DNA of 64,000 bases from Fodinibacter sp963747405. GTDB lineage: Bacteria; Actinomycetota; Actinomycetes; Actinomycetales; Dermatophilaceae. Below the pieces are notes generated by a model. It was not told the origin of the DNA. It worked only from the letters and a program-made list of their open reading frames with translations, and made no database searches. Each line of letters starts with the position of its first letter. The first letter of the stretch is position 1. The stretch lies in contig CAVVFG010000022.1 in NCBI GenBank assembly GCA_963747405.1, forward strand, positions 31,726-95,725. The letters are read 5' to 3'. A program made the translations under genes and the position numbers. Shown in pieces: positions 17,918 through 26,467 of this stretch.

Positions 17918-18766
17918 ATGGCGCGCCGCCTACGGCTCGACCGTGAGCTGGAGCGCTACCTCGTCGACGGCGAGAGGGTCATCGTCGCCGTCCGCCTGCA
18001 CTGGGTCCACTTGGTCCGCGAGATCCTGTTCGCCTCGGCCGCAACGGCATTGGCGTTCTGGGTCGACGTCAAGGTGTCGCTGAGCCCGGCCGGCCAGCTC
18101 CTCCACAACGCGAGCCTGCTGCTCTGGTGGGGTGCGGCGCTGTGGCTGCTGTGGCGCGTGCTGAACTGGCGCCGCGACTGGTTCGTCGCCACCGACAAGC
18201 GCTTCCTGCTCTTCTACGGCTTCATCCGCCGCCGGGTCGCCATGATGCCGCTGCTGAAGGTCACCGACATGACGTACGACCGCTCGATCCTCGGTCGCCT
18301 GCTCGGCTACGGCAACTTCGTGCTCGAGTCGGCCGGCCAGGACCAGGCCCTGTCGAACATCGACCACGTGCCGGATGCCGACACCCACTACCGGGCCATC
18401 TGCACTCAGCTGTTCGGCCCCGGCTCCACGGTGCGCTTCGCGCCGAACGGGATGCCACCCCAGCAACCGCCGCCGCCCGACGGTGGCGGTGGCGGCGGCG
18501 GTGGTGGCGGTGGTGGCGGTGGGACGACGGGCGGCGGCCCGGATGTCGGTGGGCCGGCTCCCGCAGGGGCGCGCCCGCAGCCGGCGCCGAGCAGCCAGGA
18601 GGCGCCGGTGAGCCCGGTTCGCCGGCCGGAGTCGTGGTACCGCAGCTCGAACCTCGACGACCCGCTGCACCTCGGCGACACCGGCGAGATCCCCGTCGTG
18701 CGGGTCCCCCGCGAGAGCGACGAGAGCCCGCTCTACCCGCCCGCGCACTGGTCCGAACCGGGCTGA
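17918..18766 (+). CDS. Membrane protein with bacterial PH domain
   Basis: The 282-aa protein starts at ATG 17918. Two adjacent transmembrane segments (about 28-48 and 62-82) precede a bPH_2-type domain: WFVATDKRFLLFYGFIRR, then MMPLLKVTDMTYDRSILGRL and YGNFVLESAGQDQALSNIDHV. From about residue 175 it becomes disordered: Pro-rich, a run of about 14 glycines (18481-18525), then Pro/Ala/Gln linkers. Function unknown; bPH proteins often act at the envelope. Confidence 0.82.
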   Translation: MARRLRLDRELERYLVDGERVIVAVRLHWVHLVREILFASAATALAFWVDVKVSLSPAGQLLHNASLLLWWGAALWLLWRVLNWRRDWFVATDKRFLLFYGFIRRRVAMMPLLKVTDMTYDRSILGRLLGYGNFVLESAGQDQALSNIDHVPDADTHYRAICTQLFGPGSTVRFAPNGMPPQQPPPPDGGGGGGGGGGGGGGTTGGGPDVGGPAPAGARPQPAPSSQEAPVSPVRRPESWYRSSNLDDPLHLGDTGEIPVVRVPRESDESPLYPPAHWSEPG

Positions 18767-19184
18767 GCGCTGCCGCCCCCCTGGTCGAGGTGATCCCCCG
18801 ACGCGGCAGCGCCGGGCAATACCTCTACTCGTATCGTCCACAGGCGTGTGGTGACCGGGCGTGGTGACCACCGCGGGCAGGCATCCTCTGTCGGATGACG
18901 GCCACGCCCACCCCTTCGCGACGTCACGTGCCCGGCCCGACGGCTGCGCGTCGTCGGCGCGCGTGCGCTGGCCGACAGCCACGGCGGCGTGCTGTCTCGG
19001 CGAGCTCGACGTCGGGGCGGCACGGGCTGCGCCCGAACCAGGTGCAGCTGGGCGACGAGCTGGTGCTCAGGGTGTCGCTGCTGGGTCGGCGACTCACGCC
19101 CGAGGCCCACCTCGACCAGATCTGTGCCACCTACTGGTCGCGGGCGGGCCGGTCGCCCCTGACTCCCGTCGGCGAGCAGCCGGG
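18767..19184. other. Intergenic stretch between convergent PH-domain gene and purF; possible gene remnant
   Basis: About 418 bases without a gene I can support. A plus-strand frame beginning ATG 18895 runs 169 codons into the antisense of purF. Its middle (about 19030-19190, RPNQVQLGDELVLRVSLLGR, then TPEAHLDQICATYW) looks protein-like, but its beginning is Arg/Pro-rich and there is no ribosome binding site. It may be a short unrecognised gene or a decayed one. No clear terminator was found. Confidence 0.35.
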
Positions 19185-20810
19185 TCAGGGCCGCAGCAGG
19201 GCCTCCGCCGCGCCGCCACCGGCCGAGGTGGACACGCCCTCGACGTCGAGCGGCAGGTCGAGCAGCGGCACGTCGACCACCGGGGCGTGGCGGTGCGGGT
19301 GGCGCTCACCCGTCGCCCGGCCCACCGGGCCCGTGGCGATCGGCAGCTCGAGCTCGAGCACGCCCTTGCCGAGCAGGCCGCCCTCGGGCAGTGGCACGGG
19401 GTAGGTGCCGGTGAAGCAGGCCGTGCACAGCCGGTCCTCGGACTGGTCGGTGGCGGCGATCATCCCGGCCTCGGAGATGTAGCCCAGGCTGTCGGCGCCG
19501 ATCGAGCTGCGCACCTCCTCGACCCCGAGGCCAGTGGCGATGAGCTCGGCACGGGTCGCGAAGTCGATGCCGTAGAAGCACGGCCAGCGCACGGGCGGCG
19601 ACGAGATGCGCACGTGCACCTCGGCCGCACCGGCCTCGCGCAGCATCCGCACCAGGGCCCGCTGCGTGTTGCCGCGCACGATGGAGTCGTCGACGACGAT
19701 GAGCCGCTTGCCGCGGATGACGTCCTTGAGCGGGTTGAGCTTGAGCCGGATGCCGAGCTGCCGGATGGTCTGCGACGGCGCGATGAACGTGCGCCCGACA
19801 TAGGAGTTCTTCACCAGCCCCTGGCCGTAGGGAATGCCCGACTCCTGCGCGTAGCCGATCGCGGCGGGCGTGCCCGACTCGGGCGTGGGCATCACCAGGT
19901 CGGCGTCGACGGGGTGCTCGCGGGCCAGGGTGCGACCCATCTCGACCCTGGCCTCGTGCACCACGCGGCCGTTGATGGTGGTGTCGGGGCGAGCCAGGTA
20001 GACGTACTCGAAGACACAGCCCTTGGGCGTCGGCTCGGCGAAACGCCGTGAGCGCAGGCCGTCCTCGTCGATGACGACGAGCTCGCCGGGCTCCACCTCG
20101 CGCACGAACGACGCGCCGACGATGTCGAGCGCCGCCGTCTCCGACGCCACGACCCAGCCGCGCTCGAGGCGGCCGATGACGAGCGGGCGGATGCCGTGCG
20201 GGTCGCGGCAGGCGTAGAGCGTGTGCTCGTCGATGAACACGAAGCAGAAGGCGCCGCGCAGTCGAGGCAGCACGTCGAGCGCCGCGGCCTCGAGGGTGCG
20301 GTCGGGGTCGTCGGCGAGCAGGGCCGTGACGAGCGCCGTGTCGGTGGTGTTGCCGCGGGCCAGCTCACCGCGATGCGCGTCGTCGCCGCGCCGGCCGTCG
20401 ACCAGGTCGCGCAGCTCGGCGGAGTTGGTGAGGTTGCCGTTGTGCGCGAGCGCGACCGTGCCGCCGGCGTGCCCGCCGAGGGTGGGCTGTGCGTTCTCCC
20501 AGGTGGATCCACCGGTGGTCGAGTAGCGGCAGTGGCCCACCGCGAGGTGGCCCCGCAGCGACGCGAGCGAGCGCTCGTCGAACACCTGCGACACCAGGCC
20601 CATGTCCTTGTAGACGAGCAGCCGCGAGCCGTCGGAGGTGGCGATACCGGCCGACTCCTGCCCGCGGTGCTGCAGGGCATACAGCCCGTAGTAGGTCAGC
20701 TTGGCGACGTCTTCGCCGGGAGCCCAGACTCCGAAGACGCCGCAGGCGTCCTGCGGCCCCTTCTCGCCGGGGATCAGGTCGTGGGTGAGGCGTCCGTCTC
20801 CGCGTGGCAC
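19185..20810 (-). CDS. purF: Amidophosphoribosyltransferase
   Basis: The 541-aa enzyme transfers ammonia from glutamine to PRPP, the first step of purine synthesis. GTG 20810 gives a 22-residue propeptide before the catalytic Cys23 of DACGVFG, as in Bacillus-type PurF, which matures by propeptide removal. Visible are the Ntn-glutaminase blocks LQHRGQESAGIA and HNGNLTN, and the PRTase motif LIVVDDSIVRGNT near 365. Cysteines in CFYGID and LCTACFTG fit the Fe-S-bearing class. It is convergent with the PH-domain gene. Confidence 0.96.
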   Translation of the reverse strand: MPRGDGRLTHDLIPGEKGPQDACGVFGVWAPGEDVAKLTYYGLYALQHRGQESAGIATSDGSRLLVYKDMGLVSQVFDERSLASLRGHLAVGHCRYSTTGGSTWENAQPTLGGHAGGTVALAHNGNLTNSAELRDLVDGRRGDDAHRGELARGNTTDTALVTALLADDPDRTLEAAALDVLPRLRGAFCFVFIDEHTLYACRDPHGIRPLVIGRLERGWVVASETAALDIVGASFVREVEPGELVVIDEDGLRSRRFAEPTPKGCVFEYVYLARPDTTINGRVVHEARVEMGRTLAREHPVDADLVMPTPESGTPAAIGYAQESGIPYGQGLVKNSYVGRTFIAPSQTIRQLGIRLKLNPLKDVIRGKRLIVVDDSIVRGNTQRALVRMLREAGAAEVHVRISSPPVRWPCFYGIDFATRAELIATGLGVEEVRSSIGADSLGYISEAGMIAATDQSEDRLCTACFTGTYPVPLPEGGLLGKGVLELELPIATGPVGRATGERHPHRHAPVVDVPLLDLPLDVEGVSTSAGGGAAEALLRP

Positions 20811-20836
20811 GACGCCGATTCTCCCACACCCACCGC

Positions 20837-21076
20837 TCAGGTCCGGTCTGCCCGACGATCGAGGAGAACGGCGACGACCGCGGCGAGCAACCCCACCAGC
20901 AGCGCACCGACGGCGCCGAGGTAACCCACGCCGGCGCTGGGAGCGTAGTTCGAGGCCACGGTGGGGTTGGGGTCGGCGAACCACCCGCCGAGGGAAAGGG
21001 TGGCGCCGACGAGGAACCCGAGCACGGCCCCGGTGAGGATGAAGGGCAGGAAGCGCGGACGGCGAACAGGTTTCAC
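20837..21076 (-). CDS. Small membrane protein upstream of purF
   Basis: The 79-aa protein starts at GTG 21076 (VKPVRRPRFLPFILTGAVLG), chosen because upstream codons are shadow-like. Two transmembrane segments (about 9-31 and 47-70) are separated by an extracytoplasmic loop with DPNPTVASNYAPSAGVGYLG. It ends 26 bp before purF and is probably co-transcribed. Function unknown. Confidence 0.75.
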   Translation of the reverse strand: MKPVRRPRFLPFILTGAVLGFLVGATLSLGGWFADPNPTVASNYAPSAGVGYLGAVGALLVGLLAAVVAVLLDRRADRT

Positions 21077-21178
21077 AGTTCTTACGGTACGTGAGGCAGT
21101 GGTGTGCTCCCCGGCCCTGCCCGCGCACACTGGAGGGGTGACGACATCCGCCGACGCCTTCCGCTCCGAACCTGCTGC

Positions 21179-22759
21179 ATGACGACCACCCCGCCGACCG
21201 CTCCCCCGCGACGCCCGCGCGGACGGTGGTACGCCCTGGGCACGCTGCTCAGCGCGGCCGCCGGTGCCGGCATCGGGCACCTCGTCGCCGGCTTCGTCTC
21301 CCCCGGGGCGTCCCCCGTGCTGGCCGTCGGGTCCACGGTCATCGACCTCACCCCGACGCCGGTCAAGGAATGGGCCGTGGCGCAGTTCGGTACCGCCGAC
21401 AAGCCGATCCTCATCGGGTCGGTCGCCATCGGCACCCTGCTCATCGCCGGCGCCATCGGGCTGGTGGCCCGCGCGCACCGCACCCTCGGCCTGGCCCTGC
21501 TCGCCGCCCTCGCGCTGACCTCGGTCTTCGCCGCCGTGCTGCGCCCCGCGAGCACCTCGGTCGACATGATCCCGGGCGTCGTCACCGCCCTGGCCGGGGT
21601 GGGCCTCGCCAGCTGGTACCTCGGGCTGCTCGACCGGCTCGGCGAGGCAGCCGCCGACCCGCTGGCGGGTGCCGGCGCCGACCACACGGCCCACGCGGAC
21701 GGGCGCAGCGACCGGCGGCACGTGCTCGCCGCGGCGGCCGGGCTGGGCGTCGTGGCAGCGGCCGGTGGCTCCCTCGGCCAGCTGCTCGGCCGTGGCGCGT
21801 CGCCCGAGGCGGTCGCGCTGCCGGCCGCGGCCGAGGCCCTGCCCCCGCTGCCTGCCGGGGTCGAGAACACGGTGCGCGGCGTCTCGGCCTTCCGCACCCC
21901 TGCTGCCGACTTCTACCGGATCGACACCGCGCTGGTGATCCCCCGCGTCTCGACCGACGGCTGGAAGCTCACCATCGACGGTGACGTCGACCGCCCCTAC
22001 TCGCTCACCTTCGACGAGCTGCTCGCGATGCCGCTCGTCGAGCGCGACATCACGCTCAACTGCGTGTCCAACGAGGTCGGCGGGCCGTACATCAGCAGTG
22101 CGCGGTGGCTCGGGGTGCGCACCAAGGACCTCCTCGAGCGGGTCGGCATCCGACCCGGTGTCGACCAGATCTTCAGCCACTCCACCGAGGGCATGACCAT
22201 CTCCACCCCGGTACAGGCCCTCACCGACGACCGCGAGGCCCTCGTGGCGGTCGCGATGAACGGCGCTCCGCTGCCCGCCGTGCACGGCTTCCCCGCGCGC
22301 CTGGTCACCCCCGGTCTCTACGGCTTCGTCGGGGCCACGAAGTGGCTCACCCGGATGCAGGCCACCACCTACCAGGCGGCCAGTGCCTACTGGACCGACC
22401 GCGGATGGGCCACCGACGCCCCGGTCCTCACCCAGTCGCGCATCGACACCCCGCGCGGGCTGAACCGGCTGGATGCCGGCCGGGTCGTCATCGGCGGCGT
22501 CGCGTGGGCCCAGCAGCGCGGCATCGCGAAGGTCGAGGTGCGCGTCGACGGCAACTCGTGGCAGGAGGCCAGGCTCGGGCCCGACGCGGGCATCGACTAC
22601 TGGCGCCAGTGGTACCTGCCGTGGGACGCACTGCCCGGGCGCCACAAGCTGACCGTGCGGGCCACCGACCTCGAGGGCAACACCCAACCCGAGCAGAAGG
22701 CTCCCCCCTTCCCGAAGGGCGCCACCGGGTGGCACAGCATCGTCGTCATCATCACGTAG
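21179..22759 (+). CDS. Membrane-anchored sulfite-oxidase-fold molybdopterin oxidoreductase
   Basis: The 526-aa protein starts at ATG 21179. The N-terminal 160 residues contain four or so transmembrane segments. A linker with an RR-type stretch (RSDRRHVLAAAAGLGVVAAA) leads to an extracytoplasmic catalytic domain (about 225-430). Cys295 in TLNCVSNEVGG is the expected Mo ligand; GFPARLVTPGLYGF and KWLTRMQ are family blocks. The C-terminal part is the Mo-co dimerisation domain. Substrate unknown. It sits directly upstream of the fasciclin-sigK-rskA operon on the same strand but has its own hairpin terminator. Confidence 0.88.
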   Translation: MTTTPPTAPPRRPRGRWYALGTLLSAAAGAGIGHLVAGFVSPGASPVLAVGSTVIDLTPTPVKEWAVAQFGTADKPILIGSVAIGTLLIAGAIGLVARAHRTLGLALLAALALTSVFAAVLRPASTSVDMIPGVVTALAGVGLASWYLGLLDRLGEAAADPLAGAGADHTAHADGRSDRRHVLAAAAGLGVVAAAGGSLGQLLGRGASPEAVALPAAAEALPPLPAGVENTVRGVSAFRTPAADFYRIDTALVIPRVSTDGWKLTIDGDVDRPYSLTFDELLAMPLVERDITLNCVSNEVGGPYISSARWLGVRTKDLLERVGIRPGVDQIFSHSTEGMTISTPVQALTDDREALVAVAMNGAPLPAVHGFPARLVTPGLYGFVGATKWLTRMQATTYQAASAYWTDRGWATDAPVLTQSRIDTPRGLNRLDAGRVVIGGVAWAQQRGIAKVEVRVDGNSWQEARLGPDAGIDYWRQWYLPWDALPGRHKLTVRATDLEGNTQPEQKAPPFPKGATGWHSIVVIIT

Positions 22760-22799
22760 CCAACGGGCCCCCACCTGGCCCAACGCCCTGCGACTTCGT

Positions 22800-22853
22800 G
22801 CGGATCTTCCACCTCCACCGAGCCCCGAGGGCCCCGCGGAGGGGGAGATCCGC
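22800..22853 (+). terminator. Hairpin terminator after the molybdopterin gene
   Basis: GCGGATCT (22800-22807) pairs exactly with AGATCCGC (22846-22853). Inner cctcc/ggagg segments can extend the stem across small bulges. It lies about 40 bases after the stop at 22759. Confidence 0.65.
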
Positions 22854-22921
22854 AATCAGCTGTCTGGGAGGAGCCTAGACAGGCACGGGCTGACGTTCGC
22901 GAAAATAGTTCTCCTGCAATC

Positions 22922-22950
22922 CAATCCGATGGGGATGCCGGTGGCGAACC
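22922..22950 (+). promoter_or_regulatory. Candidate SigK-type ECF promoter of the fasciclin-sigK-rskA operon
   Basis: CAATCC (22922-22927, within CCAATCC) and CGAACC (22945-22950) are separated by 17 nt and lie 46 bases upstream of the fasciclin start. The mycobacterial SigK consensus, as I recall it, is a CCATCC-like -35 and a CGAAT-like -10 with about 17-nt spacing. Autoregulation by SigK is inference. Confidence 0.6.
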
Positions 22951-22995
22951 ACGTGTGTACGCAAGCAGTCCCACACTCGTGAAGGAGCAGTTCCC

Positions 22996-23640
22996 ATGCG
23001 CACCAGCCGCCTGACGATCGCCGCCCTGGCCCTCGCCCTCCCCCTCTCACTCGCCGCCTGCGGCTCGTCCGACGCCGACACGGGGTCGGGTACCGCCTCC
23101 TCGAGCGCGCCGATGACCTCGTCCGCGGCACCGAGCCCCTCGGAGTCGATGAGCGCGTCCACCGCCTCGATGCCGTTCGGCCCCGGCTGCGCGGCCGTGC
23201 CCGCCGACGGTGCCGGTTCGTTCACCGGCATGGCCTCCGACCCGGTCGCCACCGCCGCCAGCAACAACCCGCTGCTCTCGACCCTGGTCACCGCGGTCGG
23301 CAAGGCGGGCCTGGGCGAGACCCTCAACACGGCCCAGGACATCACCGTCTTCGCGCCGACCAACGACGCCTTCGCCGCCCTCGACAAGGCGACCATGGAC
23401 AAGGCGATGGGCGACCCCAAGGGGCTGCTCACCACCGTGCTCACCAACCACGTCGTCGAGGGCCGCCTGACGCCGGAGATGCTCGCCGGTGACCACAAGA
23501 CGCTCGCCGGCACGACCATCACGGTCGACGGCATGGGCGAGGACTTCACCGTCGGCAAGGCCAAGGTCGTCTGCGGCAACGTGCAGACCGCCAACGCCAC
23601 CGTCTACATCATCGACGGCGTCCTGCTCCCTGCGAGCTGA
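22996..23640 (+). CDS. Fasciclin-domain lipoprotein (MPT83/MPT70-like)
   Basis: The 214-aa protein is preceded by GAAGGAG about 7 bases from the ATG. A lipoprotein signal with lipobox LAAC puts the lipidated cysteine at residue 22. A Ser/Thr/Ala/Pro linker (about 23-58) is followed by one fasciclin (FAS1) domain with H1 box DITVFAPTNDAFAAL and the closing ATVYIIDGVLLP. In mycobacteria, proteins of this type are SigK targets; here the gene is 11 bp upstream of sigK. It probably acts in adhesion or envelope interaction at the outer face of the membrane. Confidence 0.92.
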   Translation: MRTSRLTIAALALALPLSLAACGSSDADTGSGTASSSAPMTSSAAPSPSESMSASTASMPFGPGCAAVPADGAGSFTGMASDPVATAASNNPLLSTLVTAVGKAGLGETLNTAQDITVFAPTNDAFAALDKATMDKAMGDPKGLLTTVLTNHVVEGRLTPEMLAGDHKTLAGTTITVDGMGEDFTVGKAKVVCGNVQTANATVYIIDGVLLPAS

Positions 23641-23651
23641 CCGCGCAGTCC

Positions 23652-24281
23652 ATGATGGGTGACATGCCAGCTGCTTCCCCGGGTGCCTCCGCGTCCGGGG
23701 GAGCGGCGGCCTCCACCACCGGGCCCCCCGCGACCGGCACCGACCTCGCAGACCTGCTGCGCCGGTCGGCCCGAGGAGACGAGGCGGCCTTCGCGGAGGT
23801 GTACGACGCCACGGCCAGCCGGCTGTTCGGGCTGGTGCTGCGCATCGTGCGCGACCACGCCATGTCGGAGGAGGTGACCCAGGAGGTCTACCTCGACGTG
23901 TGGCGGCAGAGCGCCCGGTTCGACCCCGACCGGGGCAGCCCGATGTCGTGGCTGATGACCATCGCCCACCGCACGGCCGTCGACCGGGTCCGCGCCAGCG
24001 AGGCCTCCCGTCGCCGCGACGACGCCCACGCGGCCACCTCCCACGATGTGGAGTTCGACACCACCGCGGAGGCCGCGCAGGCCTCCCTCGAGGCACAGCG
24101 CGTGCGGCGGGCCCTCACCACCCTGACGGACGCCCAGCGCAGCGCGGTCGAGCTCGCCTACCTCGGTGGCTACACCCACACCGAGGTGGCCCGGTTGCTC
24201 GACCTGCCGCTCGGCACCGCCAAGACCCGCATCCGCGACGGACTGATCCGGCTGCGCGACACGTTGGGAGTTCCGGCATGA
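23652..24281 (+). CDS. sigK: ECF sigma factor SigK
   Basis: The 209-aa ECF sigma factor has region 2 at about 45-110 (AFAEVYDATASRLFGL, RIVRDHAMSEEVTQEVYLDV, RGSPMSWLMTIAHRTAVDRVR) and region 4 at about 150-205 (LTDAQRSAVELAYLGGYTHT, LPLGTAKTRIRDGLIRL). In-frame ATGs at 23652, 23655 and 23664 compete and no ribosome binding site decides. The stop overlaps the ATG of rskA by 4 bp. The SigK name rests on the RskA partner and the fasciclin gene upstream. Confidence 0.88.
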   Translation: MMGDMPAASPGASASGGAAASTTGPPATGTDLADLLRRSARGDEAAFAEVYDATASRLFGLVLRIVRDHAMSEEVTQEVYLDVWRQSARFDPDRGSPMSWLMTIAHRTAVDRVRASEASRRRDDAHAATSHDVEFDTTAEAAQASLEAQRVRRALTTLTDAQRSAVELAYLGGYTHTEVARLLDLPLGTAKTRIRDGLIRLRDTLGVPA

Positions 24282-25093
24282 GCCCCGATCTGCACCACCT
24301 CTCCGGTGCGTACGCGGTCGACGCGCTCGACGACGCCGAGCGCACGTCCTTCGAGCAGCACCTCGCGGTCTGCGCCGACTGCCGCGCCGAGGTCTCCGAG
24401 CTGTCGGCCACCGCCCACTCGCTGGGCTCCCTGACCGAGACCGCACCACCACCCTCACTGCGTTCCGCGGTGCTCGCCGGCATCGCCCAGGTGCGCCCCC
24501 TGCCCCCGCTCTCCGAGGATGCCGCTGCGCCGGCTCCCGCGGTTCCCTCCACGTCCATCTCCGTCCCCGCCGATGGCCCCGCCGCGCACGACGACCGGAG
24601 CGAGCCGGGTGCCGGTGACACGGTCGTGCCGATCGGTCGCCACCGGCGCCACCGGCGCACCGCCTGGTTCGCCGCGGCCGCGGCGGCAGCCGTCATCGCG
24701 GTGGGCGGGCTGGTCTGGAGCCCGTGGTCCGACGACGCCACCCCGCCGTCGCCGCTCGCCCAGGTGACCACCGCCAGCGACGCCCAGCGCACCAGCAGCA
24801 CCCGGGCCGGGGTGACCACGGAGGTCGTCTACAGCAAGCAGCTGGGAAAGGCCGCCATCTCGGTGAAGGGGCTGCCGCCCGCACCGGCCGGGAAGACCTA
24901 CCAGCTCTGGTACGTCGGGGCGGGCGGCACGATCACCTCGGCCGGGCTGTTCGCGGTCGACCCCGACGGCAACGGTTCGGCGCTGCTGTCCGGGCAGGCG
25001 ACCCCGACGGACAAGGTCGCGGTGAGCGTGGAGCCGGCCGGTGGCTCGGAGCAGCCCACGACCGACCCGCTGGTGGTCCTCCCCCTCGTCTGA
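24278..25093 (+). CDS. rskA: Anti-sigma-K factor RskA
   Basis: The 271-aa single-pass membrane protein overlaps sigK by 4 bp. A cytoplasmic zinc-associated anti-sigma-like domain carries His28, Cys32 and Cys35 (QHLAVCADC). A Pro/Ala linker with VVPIGRHRRHRR precedes the transmembrane helix (129-148). The outer RskA domain contains VVYSKQLGKAAISVKGLP, KTYQLWYVG and PTDKVAVSVEPAGGSEQPT, typical of the family. It should hold SigK at the membrane until proteolysis. Confidence 0.92.
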   Translation: MSPDLHHLSGAYAVDALDDAERTSFEQHLAVCADCRAEVSELSATAHSLGSLTETAPPPSLRSAVLAGIAQVRPLPPLSEDAAAPAPAVPSTSISVPADGPAAHDDRSEPGAGDTVVPIGRHRRHRRTAWFAAAAAAAVIAVGGLVWSPWSDDATPPSPLAQVTTASDAQRTSSTRAGVTTEVVYSKQLGKAAISVKGLPPAPAGKTYQLWYVGAGGTITSAGLFAVDPDGNGSALLSGQATPTDKVAVSVEPAGGSEQPTTDPLVVLPLV

Positions 25094-25107
25094 CCCCTGG
25101 TCTCGGG

Positions 25108-25980
25108 TCAGCGGGGGGCCAGGACCGCGTCGGCGACGGCCTCGAGCACCGCCACGGTCCCGGCATACGGGCTGTCGGGTCGCGGCCAGTGGGTGACCAC
25201 GTCGGTGAAGCCGAGCTCGCCGGCGCGCCCGGCCATGTGGGTGTAGAGGTCGACCGACTCCAGGGCGTAGCGCGGCGACGCGTCGAGCAGCAGGTAGCGG
25301 TCGAGCGGACCGCGCCGGTGCTCGGCGCACTCGGCGTCGAAGCGGGCGACGAGGCCGGCCACGTGGTCGAACCACTCGTCGACGGTGTCTCCCCTGCCGC
25401 CGTAGGTGGCCCACGCATCGCCGAGCCGGGCGGCGAGGCCGACCGACCGTGGGCCGTTGCCGGCGACGACGAGTGGCACTCGCTCGCGCACGGGTTCGGG
25501 GAGGGTGCGTGCGTCGCGGGTGGCGTAGAAGGTGCCGTCGTGGTCGACGTGGTCCTCGCCCAGGAGGCGGCCGAGCAGCTCGGTGAACTCATGGAAGCGG
25601 TCGGCCCGCTGCTTGACCGAGTGCTCGGCGCCGAGGATGCGGCTGTCGAGGTCTCCGCCGGCGCCCACTCCGAGCAGGAAGCGGCCGCCGCTGGCGTCGT
25701 CGAGGGTGATGGCGTCCCGGGCCAGCACGTACGGATGCCGGAAGTTGGGTGACGTCACGAAGACGCCGAGACCGATCGTCGCCGTGACCGTCGACGCGAG
25801 GGCGAGGGTGGGCGCGGAGGCGAAGACCGGCGAGTCGGGCAGGCCACCCCACACCAGGTGGTCGTAGGTCCAGGCGTGGTCGAAGCCGAGGGCCTCCGCG
25901 GCCGACCAGAGCGGTGCGGCGTCGCGCCAGCGCAGCTCGGGCACCACGACGATGCCGTGCCGAAGCCCGGGCCTCGTCAT
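25108..25980 (-). CDS. LLM-class flavin/F420-dependent oxidoreductase
   Basis: The 290-aa protein starts at ATG 25980 (MTRPGLRHGIVVVPELRWRD). It has the luciferase-like TIM-barrel pattern: AAEALGFDHAWTYDHLVWGG, TIGLGVFVTSPNFRHPYVLA, GGRFLLGVGAGGD and LVVAGNGPRSVGLAARLGDAW. This class uses FMN or F420; which one cannot be told here. It follows the sterol-carrier gene by 26 bp on the same strand, so they form a two-gene operon. It is convergent with rskA. Confidence 0.88.
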   Translation of the reverse strand: MTRPGLRHGIVVVPELRWRDAAPLWSAAEALGFDHAWTYDHLVWGGLPDSPVFASAPTLALASTVTATIGLGVFVTSPNFRHPYVLARDAITLDDASGGRFLLGVGAGGDLDSRILGAEHSVKQRADRFHEFTELLGRLLGEDHVDHDGTFYATRDARTLPEPVRERVPLVVAGNGPRSVGLAARLGDAWATYGGRGDTVDEWFDHVAGLVARFDAECAEHRRGPLDRYLLLDASPRYALESVDLYTHMAGRAGELGFTDVVTHWPRPDSPYAGTVAVLEAVADAVLAPR

Positions 25981-26006
25981 GGCGCGGGGCCGAGTGCCGG
26001 GCGCGC

Positions 26007-26402
26007 TCACCGGTCCGCTCGCACGGAGCCGGGCGCCGGCTCGGTGAGCGGGAGCAGACCGTCGAGGTGGGCACGAATGCCGCTGACCCGCAGCCGACCG
26101 TCGGCGAGGGCCTGCGCCCAGCGCTGCTCGCCGGTGGCCAGGCGCAGCCAGGTCTCGGGGTCGGCCTCGACGACGTTGGGCGGGGTACCTCGCGTGTGCC
26201 GCGGACCCTCGACGCACTGCACCGCGCCGAACGGCGGCACCCGCACCTCGACGCTGCGGCCCGGGGCGCGGGCGCCGAGCTCCTCGAGCGTGTAGCGGAC
26301 CGCGGTGCCCCGGGTGCCCGGGTCGACGCCCTCGGGGTCAGCGCGCCACGCGGCGAGGGCGGCGCGGCCGGCGTCGGGGGCGGTGCGTCGGCGCGGCGGC
26401 AT
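26007..26402 (-). CDS. Sterol-carrier-family protein (bacterial SCP_3 type)
   Basis: The product is 131 aa from ATG 26402 (MPPRRRTAPDAGRAALAAW). The core RYTLEELGARAPGRSVEVRVPPFGAVQCVEG and the end segment DPETWLRLATGEQRW, RLRVSGIRAHLDGLLPL, both listed here as partial blocks, match the short actinobacterial sterol-carrier proteins. This fold binds hydrophobic ligands; the ligand is not known. It is divergent from the spermidine-synthase-like gene (65 bp between starts). Confidence 0.82.
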   Translation of the reverse strand: MPPRRRTAPDAGRAALAAWRADPEGVDPGTRGTAVRYTLEELGARAPGRSVEVRVPPFGAVQCVEGPRHTRGTPPNVVEADPETWLRLATGEQRWAQALADGRLRVSGIRAHLDGLLPLTEPAPGSVRADR

Positions 26403-26467
26403 ACCGGCATCGTAGGCGGGGGCGGTGACGGTGCGCAGCCGGCGATCGCGGCGCGTAGCCTGCCGCA

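Noticed and set aside
18895..19404. Plus-strand 169-residue frame antisense to the end of purF
   Set aside because: No ribosome binding site, Arg/Pro/Ser-rich ends, and half of it overlaps purF. Kept only as a note in the intergenic entry.
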